Shown here: positions 45,491-54,224 of the stretch, piece by piece | Layout: each line of letters opens with the position of its first letter | Numbering within the stretch: the stretch's first letter is position 1 | Origin: Candidatus Thiothrix putei | GTDB taxonomy: Bacteria; Pseudomonadota; Gammaproteobacteria; Thiotrichales; Thiotrichaceae | DNA: 64,000 nucleotides | Assembly (NCBI GenBank): GCA_029972225.1 | Contig: CP124756.1 | Location: forward strand, 2,400,001-2,464,000 | Direction: 5' to 3' | Program-made: the position numbers and the translations under genes | Notes under the pieces: generated by a model | Told to the model about the DNA's origin: nothing | What the model saw: only the letters and a program-made list of their open reading frames with translations | Databases searched by the model: none

Positions 45491-45983
45491 GTATTTTAGA
45501 TAAATTAGCAAAACTTGGTGATATTATTTTAAAGCCTATTGAAGTATTAACCGATTGGACAAGAGAACCACTAAAGAAACGAGAACACGAAAGACATGAG
45601 ACAACTAGACAAAGGCAACATGACCGTGAAGAACAAGCAAGAAATTCAGAACATGAAAGAAATGTTGAACTCGAAACATTAAAAATAAAAACTGACTCAG
45701 AAATTAGAATCAAAGAAAAAGAGTTAGATTCAGAGCTTAGAATAAGAGAAACCGAAGTAGAAGCAAATTTAACGATAAAAAAAGAAACTGGAATTAAAAA
45801 AATCCTTATAGAGCTTGATGAGTGGAAAAAAGATCAAGAAATTCAAAGAATGGAAAGAGTTTCAGAAGCAATAATGCGCTATCAAGAGCAATTAACAAAA
45901 CTAAATGTTAATGCAACTAATGCTATTGGTCATATGCAATTAGAACTGAGAGAGCGTGCGCAAGAATTAGTATATGATAAAAC

Positions 45984-47447
45984 GTAACTACTCAGTCTCC
46001 TAAAAAATCAGCTACACTATCGATATGAACCAGCTACCCCGCCCAACACGAGAAAGTCTCCAGCAGTTAAGCCACGCCGAATTGGTGGAGTTAGTGTTGA
46101 CGCTGTTTGACCGCATTGATCAGTTGACCGCCCGCGTGAATGAGCTGGAAGCACAGCTCAACAAAAACAGTAAAAATTCACACAAGCCCCCGTCATCGGA
46201 TGGACTGAAACGCCAACCCGCACAGCCGCGTCAGCTTGGACAACGCCCAAAAGGTGGTCAGCCAGGTCATAAAGGGCATAGCCTCGTGATGCACCCATCA
46301 CCCGATCACGTGGAATATTACGGTGTTGCCGGGCATTGCGACTGTGGTTTGCCGCTAACCGAAGCCCTGATTGAGACAGGTGAATGTCGGCAACAGTGGG
46401 ACATTCCCGAACCCCAAATCGTGGTCACGGAACACCGCCAACTGATTTGCACGTGTGGTTGTGGCAAGGTTCATAAAGGCGAGTACCCGGCAACACTCGC
46501 CCCTTACATCAGTTACGGCGCACGTTTAAAGGCCTATACGGTGGGTTTGGTACAAGGTCATTTCATTTCGCTGTCACGGGCAAGCGAGATTGTATTCGAC
46601 CAATACGGTGTTAAGCCTTCCGATGGCAGTGTGCAGCACTGGATCGGTCAGGCGAGTGAAAACCTGACGGCCACTTATACAGCTATTCAGAACACCATTA
46701 GTAGCAGTGACGTGGCTCACTTTGATGAAAGCGGAATGCGGGCGCAAGGCAAAACCCAATGGTTGCATGTAGCCGCAACACCCGAAGCCGTTTACTACAC
46801 TGCCCATGCACGGCGCGGATACGAGGCCATGACAGCGGCGGGAATCCTGCCGGTATTCCAAGGCGTTGCGGTTCATGACCATTGGAAACCGTATTTCCGC
46901 TTTGATCAGGTGGTACACAGCCTTTGTGGGGCGCATCTGCTGCGGGAGTTGAACTACTTTGATGAAACCCTCAAACATCAATGGCCTGCACAACTCAAAC
47001 AGGTGTTGATTGATGCTAAGACCGCAGTAGCTCAAGCAAAAGACGCGCAACAAACGGCATTGTCACTGGAGCAAATGACTGAACTCAAGCAACGTTATGA
47101 CCAATGGGTGAATCACGGACTGTTGATTTTCCCTGAACAACCTAAAATCAACCCTAAACAAGGCAAAGCCAAACAAGACCCCGCCAGAAACTTGTTATGC
47201 CGTCTACGTGACTTCAAGGATTCGGTGTTGCAGTTCATTCAGCGGTTTGATGTACCGTTTGACAACAATCTGGCTGAACGAGCCGTTCGACCCGTCAAAG
47301 TTAAACTCAAGGTGGCGGGTGGATTCCGCGCAATGGGCGGTGCGGAGGCTTTTTGTGTTATCCGTTCCGTGTGGGAAACCGACAAGCTTCAGGGGCGAAA
47401 TCCGTTTGAGTCTCTCAGAGCGGTTTTTGGATAGACTGAGTAGTTAC
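45984..47447 (+). mobile_element. IS66-family single-transposase element (ISBst12-like), 1464 bp
   Basis: Inverted repeats GTAACTACTCAGTCT/AGACTGAGTAGTTAC and a perfect 8-bp duplication GATAAAAC (45976-45983 and 47448-47455). It carries one transposase gene and no tnpA/tnpB, the ISBst12 arrangement. Confidence 0.93.
46025..47434 (+). CDS. IS66-family transposase (ISBst12-like), 469 aa
   Basis: A N-terminal coiled coil (LTLFDRIDQLTARVNELEAQLNKNSKNSHKPPSSDG), a zinc-binding segment (CDCGLP, CTCGCGKVHKGEYP) and catalytic residues in HFDESGMR (D), VAVHDHWKPYF (D) and NNLAERAVRPVKVK (E). Complete, and unrelated in detail to the six three-gene IS66 copies. Confidence 0.93.
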   Translation: MNQLPRPTRESLQQLSHAELVELVLTLFDRIDQLTARVNELEAQLNKNSKNSHKPPSSDGLKRQPAQPRQLGQRPKGGQPGHKGHSLVMHPSPDHVEYYGVAGHCDCGLPLTEALIETGECRQQWDIPEPQIVVTEHRQLICTCGCGKVHKGEYPATLAPYISYGARLKAYTVGLVQGHFISLSRASEIVFDQYGVKPSDGSVQHWIGQASENLTATYTAIQNTISSSDVAHFDESGMRAQGKTQWLHVAATPEAVYYTAHARRGYEAMTAAGILPVFQGVAVHDHWKPYFRFDQVVHSLCGAHLLRELNYFDETLKHQWPAQLKQVLIDAKTAVAQAKDAQQTALSLEQMTELKQRYDQWVNHGLLIFPEQPKINPKQGKAKQDPARNLLCRLRDFKDSVLQFIQRFDVPFDNNLAERAVRPVKVKLKVAGGFRAMGGAEAFCVIRSVWETDKLQGRNPFESLRAVFG

Positions 47448-47786
47448 GATAAAACCTTGAAATATAAAGAACTTCAAGATTTAGCATTAGAAGAAGCCAT
47501 GAAAGACTTAGCTAGAATTGAAAGTAGTTTTGAAGGAAATGAAATTGCAAAGAAAATTTTAATTAATGCAGTGGATAAAAAACTATCTAATATTATTGAT
47601 ACAGCACAAAGTTTCTTAATTGAGTTAAATAATGATATTAAACTTTTAAATCAGAGCATAAGTCAACTAGCAGAGAAAGGACAACTATTCATAGAAAATC
47701 ACTTGGCGCATTTTCATGTGGCTGAGCTATCACTTGATGACAAACAACTAATTGAACAGCAACCAAAATTGATTAAGCATTAAAGA

Positions 47787-47877
47787 GTCTAACGAGTGTG
47801 TCGACGACGGACGCGGTGACAGGCCGCGACTCCAACCACCCTCCTCCCCGCCGCGCCCGTCACACGAGACGTTAGAT
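47787..47877 (+). other. attC site 7 (standard type)
   Basis: GTCTAAC ... GTTAGAT, 91 bp, closing the three-gene coiled-coil cassette. Confidence 0.93.
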
Positions 47878-47929
47878 TGCAAAACCCGACCAAAGCATCC
47901 TCAAAAGACTGAAAAAGGAAAAATTAATA

Positions 47930-49201
47930 ATGAAATTAATCAAGCATTTCTCCAAGATATTGCTTGTCTTTATTTTTCCAATGATTTTAAACATAGCTAT
48001 TGCAGAAGATCTCATCAAGGAAGAAATAAATACTAGCAGTGCTAATGAAATTAACCAGCAAAAGTATAAAGAACTTCAAGATACAAATACAAAACTTCTA
48101 GAAGAATCTAAGACAAATATCGAATTAGCATCAAAGATTATTGACTGGTCTGCAATGATTTTTTCAGCACTAGCAGTCTTGTTTATTATAGCTGGAGCTG
48201 TAGGGCTAAGAGAATTCTCAAATTTCAAAAATATCAAAGAAGCAATGAGTGAGGAAATATCAAAAATTAGAAGTGAGATAATACAGATACAAAGTACAAG
48301 ACAAGAGGTTCAAGATGAACTTTCCTTATTAAAAAACAAATTGAGAAAAGAAAGTGGCGATATATTTAAAACAATCTATCTATTAAATGAGGCAATATCA
48401 AGTTTTAATACTGGCAGTTTGCAACATGCAATTAATATGCTTACCGATATATTAACTATCAATCCAAACGACTATGAAGCCACCTGCTTACTTGCACGCT
48501 GTTAAGTACTTATGCAAAAGTTTTTCGGAAAAACCACCCCTTACAAATCAATCGGTTACGATTGCAAAGTTCCGAGTAACTTATGCCTAAGTACTTACAG
48601 CGGACAAGAAAAACATGAAAAAGCTATTGATATAGCTCAACTTGCTGTAAGTCTTTCGGCCACCCCCTACAGAGCATTTTATATTATGGCTGAAAGTTAT
48701 CGCAGAATGGAAAAATATGACAATGCTATCGAACAACACAAAAAATCATTAGAATTAGCAAAGAGAGCACCTACCCAAAATAGTTTGGCTTACTGCTATT
48801 ATAAAAAGAAGAACTTTATAACTGCTGAAGCTGAATTTAGAAAATCACTTGAAATATCTCGAAATCCTACTGCCGTAATAGGTGTAGCCAAATCTCTATT
48901 AATGCAAGACAACTACGAAAAAGCCTGTGAATATTGTCATGAAGGCGTTGTCCTAACAAAAGAAGAGATAGAAAGGGGGACTACTTTAGTATGGTCATAC
49001 TACAATATAGCAACAGCATATCTTATTCTTAATAAAAAAGAAAAATGCATTGAAGCCATTAATAAGTCAATATTCATTACAAGTAAAAACAGAGCACAAA
49101 TTCGAGAACAAGTTTATGATTATGAATTAATGGCAAATAACGAAAATATTAATCAAGACTTAGCAAAAGAATGCATCGACCTTTGGAAGATAGCAATCTA
49201 A
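47930..49201 (+). pseudogene. Cassette gene: membrane TPR protein interrupted by a 91-bp miniature element
   Basis: The frame from 47930 gives a signal peptide or anchor (MKLIKHFSKILLVFIFPMILN), a membrane helix (IIDWSAMIFSALAVLFIIAGAV), a coiled coil and the start of a TPR (AISSFNTGSLQHAINMLTDILTINPNDYEATCLLARC), then TAA inside the insertion. Removing the insertion and one TA gives LLARC-YSGQEKHEKAIDIAQLAV and a further TPR array (YRRMEKYDNAIEQHKKSLELAK). Rebuilt length is about 392 aa. Probably a membrane-tethered TPR scaffold. Confidence 0.7.
48505..48595. mobile_element. 91-bp miniature inverted-repeat element (MITE)
   Basis: Ends AGTACTTATGC and (inverted) AGTACTTAGGC pair as terminal inverted repeats, and a TA duplication flanks the element (48503-48504 and 48596-48597). 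A TA target and no coding capacity point to an IS630/mariner-type MITE. Its ends differ from those of the two IS630 copies here. Confidence 0.75.
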
Positions 49202-49286
49202 CAAGATTCTCGACGACGGACGCGGTGACAGCCCGCGATTTTTAACGACTTACTCCCCGCCGCGCCCGTCATGCTGGACGTTATAC
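49196..49286 (+). other. attC site 8 (standard type)
   Basis: ATCTAAC ... GTTATAC, 91 bp. Confidence 0.92.
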
Positions 49287-49294
49287 CCACTAAA

Positions 49295-50317
49295 ATGAAG
49301 CTATCATTTCAAGTATATAAAAATACAAAAACCAAAATAGAATCATCTATTTTTGATTTAATTTCGGGAGACGGCGAAACAAAACAGACTAAAGGATTAG
49401 CATATCTTTTTTCACAAAATCACAGGTTTTGTCTGGCTTTTTTAAATAAATTTTGTCAAACAAGAAGTTCATATCTTAATGAAAAAGATATTTTATCAAT
49501 TAAAATAATTGCAGAGGCTTTTACTTCATCAGGCAAAAGAATTGATATTTTAATTCTTATTAAAAAACCGAAATTAAACATAGCTTTTGTCATTGAGGCA
49601 AAAGAAGTAAATATTTCTACTTCTTTAAACAAAATAAGCAAACAAATTAACTTTTATAACAACCACGAAGAGCTAAAACTAAACAAGAGCTATGAGTTAA
49701 AACCCATAATTATTACAAAGTATAAACATATAAGCAAAGATACTACATCAGTTACTTGGACAGAAATAACATCTCTTATCTCAATATTTCTGACAAAAGA
49801 TATAAACAATAATAAAATTATGATGGATTACTATAGTTTTCTAATCGGAGTATCAAAAGAGATGAATTACTATGAAAAAGAAGTTCTTTCAATCCCTGCC
49901 GGAAAAAGTATCGACTTTGTAAAAAAGCATTTAATATATGAGTGTCCAAACACTACACCATATAATTATAAGAAGTCTATTTTTATATGTTTCCGAGAGT
50001 CTGGCGGTGGACAAATGGATATGTTATATAAACTTGATGAAATAGTAATATTCGATAGAGCAGATGAAGATAGCACTGATAGATTATATGATTTAGACTT
50101 AAATAAGCGAACAATCGAACGATTAAAGAATTATATAGCTGACACAAACTATCAACATAGTTCAGATGTTGAGAAAAAACTATATATTCTTTCAGAAAAT
50201 AAAAATATAAAATTAAAACACTTGCCTCGCCCGGAAAGAAATAATGCCAAATACACATATTACTCCCTGCATGAAATTTTAGGAAAAGAAATAGTAACTC
50301 CAGAATCAAAAGAGTAA
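49295..50317 (+). CDS. Cassette gene: PD-(D/E)XK nuclease-like protein, 340 aa
   Basis: Starts MKLSFQVYKNTKTKIESSIFDL at ATG 49295; the ATG at 49271 lies in the attC. The segment KRIDILILIKKPKLNIAFVIEAKEVNIS has the D ... ExK spacing of PD-(D/E)XK enzymes, preceded by an acidic residue in the N-terminal helix (FDLISGDGETKQTKGLAYLF). The layout is common to PD-(D/E)XK family proteins in defence islands. Unrelated in detail to the nuclease-like protein at 35317. The C-terminal 150 residues are unknown. Confidence 0.62.
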   Translation: MKLSFQVYKNTKTKIESSIFDLISGDGETKQTKGLAYLFSQNHRFCLAFLNKFCQTRSSYLNEKDILSIKIIAEAFTSSGKRIDILILIKKPKLNIAFVIEAKEVNISTSLNKISKQINFYNNHEELKLNKSYELKPIIITKYKHISKDTTSVTWTEITSLISIFLTKDINNNKIMMDYYSFLIGVSKEMNYYEKEVLSIPAGKSIDFVKKHLIYECPNTTPYNYKKSIFICFRESGGGQMDMLYKLDEIVIFDRADEDSTDRLYDLDLNKRTIERLKNYIADTNYQHSSDVEKKLYILSENKNIKLKHLPRPERNNAKYTYYSLHEILGKEIVTPESKE

Positions 50318-50381
50318 ATCAAATTATGATATTAAACAGCTTAAGTTTATAAGAAACAACTACTACTAAAAACATAAAAAA

Positions 50382-50472
50382 GTATAACGAGCACATCGAC
50401 GACGGACGCGGTGATAGCCCGTGACTCCGTTTTGATTACTCCCCGCCGCGCCCGTCAACCGAGGCGTTAGCT
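50382..50472 (+). other. attC site 9 (standard type)
   Basis: GTATAAC ... GTTAGCT, 91 bp, with two changes in the arm region (GTGATAGCCCGTG). Confidence 0.92.
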
Positions 50473-50530
50473 TTTGGTAGGCTCACGGTTCTATACATAA
50501 ATCGACGAAAAAATTTGAAGTGATTGGAAA

Positions 50531-52471
50531 ATGGCTATTATTTGCCCCGACCTAGAAAATATTCAGCGCCTTAAGGTTCCACCAACCCACGGGGAATTGC
50601 ATTTGCTAAGTTTTCTCAAAGATAACCTTGATGACACCTATGAGGTGTTTTTTAATCCCTACCTAGATGGCGATAGACCTGATTTTATTATCTTGAAGCA
50701 GCATTGCTCCGCGTTCATAATTGAAGTCAAAGACTGGGATTTAAAAAATTATGAAATTACAGAAAATAACAAGTGGAAAGTTTTTGATGGTTATAAATCA
50801 TCAAACAAAGCATCGCCGCAATCTCAAGCTTTTCGATATAAAAAGAACCTTTACGACTTGCATTTGCCAGTAGTTGGCTTATCAAGACTCACAAACCCAA
50901 ACTTTTATAATCTGGTTCACTGCTTTGTATATTTTCACAGTGCAGATAAACGTGAGATTGATTCACTTTACTCTCCAGCAGAAGAAAGGCAGAAAGAGGA
51001 GCAGTCGAGACTAAATCAGGCTGTACAGGAAAAGAAAATAGCTTTTGATTCTTACGAGAAGGCAAGTGAGTTCCTAGCTCGAAAGAAGCGCAATCTGCAA
51101 AGAGATAAAAATATGTCTTTTGGTCATGATCGACTAGCTCACCTGGTGAAAAAGATCAATCAAAATTCTAAACATGTGCTATTTGACGATAATGTTTATC
51201 GGGATTTCAAGCGAAGATTTAACCCACCTGAACATACTCTAAATCAAGGAATACCAATCAAATTTGACAATAAGCAGTTATCTTTAACGAATAGTGAAAA
51301 GAAAAAAGGAAAAATAAAAGGTGTCGCTGGCTGTGGAAAAACATCTATTTTATCTCAGCGTGCTATAAATGCCTTTCAAAGGCATAATTCAACTGTTCTT
51401 ATATTGACATTCAATATTACACTAAAAAACTACATCAGAGACAAAATTAGCGATATTCAGGGAAATAGAGATTTTTCATCTTTTGAAATATCCAATTATC
51501 ATCAATTTTTCAACTCTCAAGTCAATAATACGGGGCAAGATTTCGGTGAGTTAATTGAAAAGTATGGAATAGAAAAACTCTATCTTGTCGATGTCTTTCA
51601 AGGCATTGATGTGGCGAAGTATCAAACAATTCTTATTGATGAGATACAAGATTATCAATCCGAATGGGTCAAGATCATTCGAGATAATTTCCTTCAAGAA
51701 GATGGTGAGATGATTCTATTCGGAGACGAGGCTCAGAATATTTACCAAACGGACTTTGCTAGGTCTCCCGTGATAGCCCAAGGTTTTGGGCGGTGGACTA
51801 AGCTTACTCGATCTTATAGAACGAACTTGGATTCTCCTCTAAATCAGCTATTTAAAGATTTTCAACTAAAATTCCTTGTCGAAAAGCATTCAGACATAGA
51901 ATTAACTGATGTAAGACCCACTCAAATGAGCATCGGATTTAGTTTACTAAAATATGAGGAGACTACAGTGGATGGATGGAAAGAATTAGTGTTTGAATCA
52001 ATAAATAGCTATATCAGAGGTTACGATTTACACCCAAATGATATGGTTATTTTATCTTCAAAAATTTCGCTGGTTAGGCAGTTAAACGAGTTATGGATAA
52101 AAGGTGAGAAAACGCACTGCATGTTCGAAACGTATGAAGAGTTAGCTGCGTGCACAAATAAAAGTGTAGATGAAATAAATAAGTTAAATGAAAAAGAAAT
52201 AAACACACTTGTAAATCAAAACAAAGAAGATGTCGAAAGGGTTAGACGGGCAAAAAAGAACCATTTTTATGCAAATAGCGGTTTAATAAAGCTTTCTACT
52301 ATTCATAGTTATAAAGGGCTTGAGTCAAAAACTGTTTTTTACGTGATGAGCGAGGATGATGATCCAGAAATCGTATATACTTCGATAACGCGCTCCTCAG
52401 AGAATCTCGTGGTTTTTGATGTTGGGAGTAATAACAAATGCTCTAGTTTTCTGAAAAATGCTATTAATTGA
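50531..52471 (+). CDS. Cassette gene: NERD nuclease-like domain plus superfamily 1 helicase
   Basis: 646 aa. The N-terminal NERD domain (HGELHLLSFLKDNL ... DRPDFIILKQHCSAFIIEVKDW) has the PD-(D/E)XK pattern D-FII..EVK. The helicase part has Walker A KGVAGCGKTSILSQRA near residue 262, LIDEIQDYQ (Walker B), LFGDEAQNIYQT (motif III), SYRTN (motif IV), STIHSYKGLESKTVFYV (motif V) and YTSITRSSENLVVF (motif VI). All helicase motifs are present, so the enzyme is probably active. Nuclease-helicase proteins of this kind occur in phage-defence loci. Unusually large for an integron cassette. Confidence 0.88.
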   Translation: MAIICPDLENIQRLKVPPTHGELHLLSFLKDNLDDTYEVFFNPYLDGDRPDFIILKQHCSAFIIEVKDWDLKNYEITENNKWKVFDGYKSSNKASPQSQAFRYKKNLYDLHLPVVGLSRLTNPNFYNLVHCFVYFHSADKREIDSLYSPAEERQKEEQSRLNQAVQEKKIAFDSYEKASEFLARKKRNLQRDKNMSFGHDRLAHLVKKINQNSKHVLFDDNVYRDFKRRFNPPEHTLNQGIPIKFDNKQLSLTNSEKKKGKIKGVAGCGKTSILSQRAINAFQRHNSTVLILTFNITLKNYIRDKISDIQGNRDFSSFEISNYHQFFNSQVNNTGQDFGELIEKYGIEKLYLVDVFQGIDVAKYQTILIDEIQDYQSEWVKIIRDNFLQEDGEMILFGDEAQNIYQTDFARSPVIAQGFGRWTKLTRSYRTNLDSPLNQLFKDFQLKFLVEKHSDIELTDVRPTQMSIGFSLLKYEETTVDGWKELVFESINSYIRGYDLHPNDMVILSSKISLVRQLNELWIKGEKTHCMFETYEELAACTNKSVDEINKLNEKEINTLVNQNKEDVERVRRAKKNHFYANSGLIKLSTIHSYKGLESKTVFYVMSEDDDPEIVYTSITRSSENLVVFDVGSNNKCSSFLKNAIN

Positions 52472-52617
52472 CATCGCAAAAGAAAGCTAGCAAGCCACTA
52501 GTATCAGACAAAAAATTTGTATAATTGATGTCAACCCAATTTTTCAGGGTTTTGACGATATGCCGTGCTAACCAAACGTATACAAAGAGAAGATAATTTT
52601 AATAATTTCAATTGATT

Positions 52618-52708
52618 GGCTAACGAGTGTGTCGACGACGGACGCGGTGACAGCCCGCGACTCCGGTCATTCGACTCCCCGCCGCGCCCGTCACACGAGA
52701 CGTTAGAT
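52618..52708 (+). other. attC site 10 (standard type)
   Basis: GGCTAAC ... GTTAGAT, 91 bp. A 146-bp gap between the helicase stop and this site holds no gene. Confidence 0.93.
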
Positions 52709-52829
52709 CACCAAAACCAAAAAAACCTATACGTTTTCAACAGCATAGAAGGATTATTCAAAAATAACAACAATTTGAGTGATGTGATATACTCAGAGGC
52801 TAATTTTTTTAATAGAGAACAGCTTAAAA

Positions 52830-53264
52830 ATGAAGCTATATCTTGATAATTGCATGTTTAATCGACCATTTGATGATCAATCAAATCTCAAAGTATTATT
52901 AGAATCTGAAGCAAAATTAAAAATACAAGAAGATATTCGCTCAGGCATATACGATCTTATTTGGTCTTATATCTTGGATTACGAAAACAATAAGAATCCA
53001 TTTAAAGAAAGAAAAGAACAAATTGGCAAATGGAGACTATATGCTCAAGCTGATATAGAAGAAGATGAAACTGTAATTAACCTTGCACAATCAATAAATC
53101 AGCTTGGCTTAAAAAAGTTTGATTCTTTACATATAGCTTGCGCTATCAAAGCAAATGCAAATTACTTTTTAACCACAGATATTGGCATAATTAAAAAAGC
53201 CAATCTTGTTCAAGCCATTAAGATAAAAGACCCAATTGATTTTATCAGGGAGGTGCTGGCATGA
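52830..53264 (+). CDS. Cassette gene: PIN-domain toxin, copy 3
   Basis: Protein identical to copy 1 (QSINQL), while the 3' end carries AGGGAGGTG as in copy 2, so the three copies are mosaics. About 14 kb from the other two. Confidence 0.78.
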   Translation: MKLYLDNCMFNRPFDDQSNLKVLLESEAKLKIQEDIRSGIYDLIWSYILDYENNKNPFKERKEQIGKWRLYAQADIEEDETVINLAQSINQLGLKKFDSLHIACAIKANANYFLTTDIGIIKKANLVQAIKIKDPIDFIREVLA

Positions 53265-53464
53265 TTACTGATACAGAGATAAGAGTAAAAGGGGTTCAAG
53301 TTCTTGCTCAATATTTAGGTGATATTGAGATGGAGAGATTTATAGCCCTTATTCAAAGAGAGCCTTTTGATTACACTAAATGGCGACAAAACATAGACGA
53401 TGATGAGAGTATCGAGAGCATTAGCAAAAAGGCAATGCAATTAAGAGCTAATAAGATTAATTAA
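53261..53464 (+). CDS. Cassette gene: putative antitoxin partner, copy 3
   Basis: Identical in translation to copies 1 and 2, with the same ATGA overlap. Confidence 0.68.
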   Translation: MITDTEIRVKGVQVLAQYLGDIEMERFIALIQREPFDYTKWRQNIDDDESIESISKKAMQLRANKIN

Positions 53465-53468
53465 AATC

Positions 53469-53560
53469 ATCTAACGAGTACATCGACGACGGACGCGGTG
53501 ACAGCCCGCGTCTATCGCCCATTCTACTCCCCGCCGCGCCCGTCACACATGACGTTAGTT
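53469..53560 (+). other. attC site 11 (standard type)
   Basis: ATCTAAC ... GTTAGTT, 92 bp; interior identical to that of site 4. Confidence 0.93.
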
Positions 53561-53582
53561 TTACAAATGAGGCTTCATTCCA

Positions 53583-54050
53583 ATGGCATTATTCTCAAAA
53601 GAAAATATTTCTTTGGTGCTTTCCATACTTGCAATTCTTATTTCAGTTTGGCAAGCCAGCATATCAATATGGCAAACAAATATAACAAAAACACATAACG
53701 AAACATCAATAGCCCCTGATCTATCAATTGATTATGATGATAAAAATGGAAAATTTGGAATTATCAATAAAGGGTTCGGGTCAGCAAAATTCGGTGATTT
53801 GTATGTTATAGTAAATAACAAAGAAACAAAGATTAATAATAATAATGAATTCAAATACATCACAAATTCATTAGACATATCGGGAGAATATACTACAACT
53901 TTTCTAGGGACTAAAGAACCTATAGCAAAAGATGAAAACATCCCCATATTGGAATACAAACCACAAGAAAACCCAGGGTTAAAAAACAAGATAAGATTCA
54001 GATTTACTTACAGCGATTACTATAATAATCAATACGAATATCCAGAATGA
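53583..54050 (+). CDS. Cassette gene: membrane-anchored hypothetical protein, 155 aa
   Basis: An N-terminal membrane helix (ISLVLSILAILISVWQASISIWQ) is followed by a beta-rich domain (IAPDLSIDYDDKNGKFGIINKGFGSAKFGDLYVIVNN ... NKIRFRFTYSDYYNNQYEYPE). Similar small proteins with an N-terminal helix and an immunoglobulin-like domain occur beside defence genes, but no family is recognised. Confidence 0.6.
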   Translation: MALFSKENISLVLSILAILISVWQASISIWQTNITKTHNETSIAPDLSIDYDDKNGKFGIINKGFGSAKFGDLYVIVNNKETKINNNNEFKYITNSLDISGEYTTTFLGTKEPIAKDENIPILEYKPQENPGLKNKIRFRFTYSDYYNNQYEYPE

Positions 54051-54077
54051 TTTTCAAAACATCAAGAGATTGATAAA

Positions 54078-54224
54078 TTGATGACTTACAAATACATTGT
54101 ATTATCTTTAATTGTTTTATCATTTCCAGTTATTGCTTTTGCAGAGAGTGGGCGTTTCACAGAGACACATAACAAAGCAAGTAATGAAGTTGATAAAAAT
54201 AAAATCCCAAACAAATATGGAGCG
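54078..54224 (+). pseudogene. Cassette gene: secreted or periplasmic small protein, truncated by IS
   Basis: The signal peptide MMTYKYIVLSLIVLSFPVIAFAE is followed by SGRFTETHNKASNEVDKNKIPNKYGA, where an IS begins. Only 5 bp separate the other end of the IS from the next attC, so either the gene ended here or its tail was lost. Shares the cassette with the membrane protein upstream. Confidence 0.5.

Larger units (their letters stand above)
45487..47783 (+). pseudogene. Cassette operon gene 3: long coiled-coil protein, split by an IS66-group element
   Basis: Joining 45487-45983 to 47456-47783 restores one frame (ELVYDKT-LKYKELQDLALEEAMKD), about 275 aa. The N-terminus MSILDKLAKLGDIILKPIEVLTDW may be amphipathic. 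It is followed by a highly charged coiled coil (REHERHETTRQRQHDREEQ ... IRIKEKELDSELRIRETEVE), then more helical sequence to IEQQPKLIKH. No enzymatic motif. Together with genes 1 and 2 it looks like a structural or sensing complex. Confidence 0.65.
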
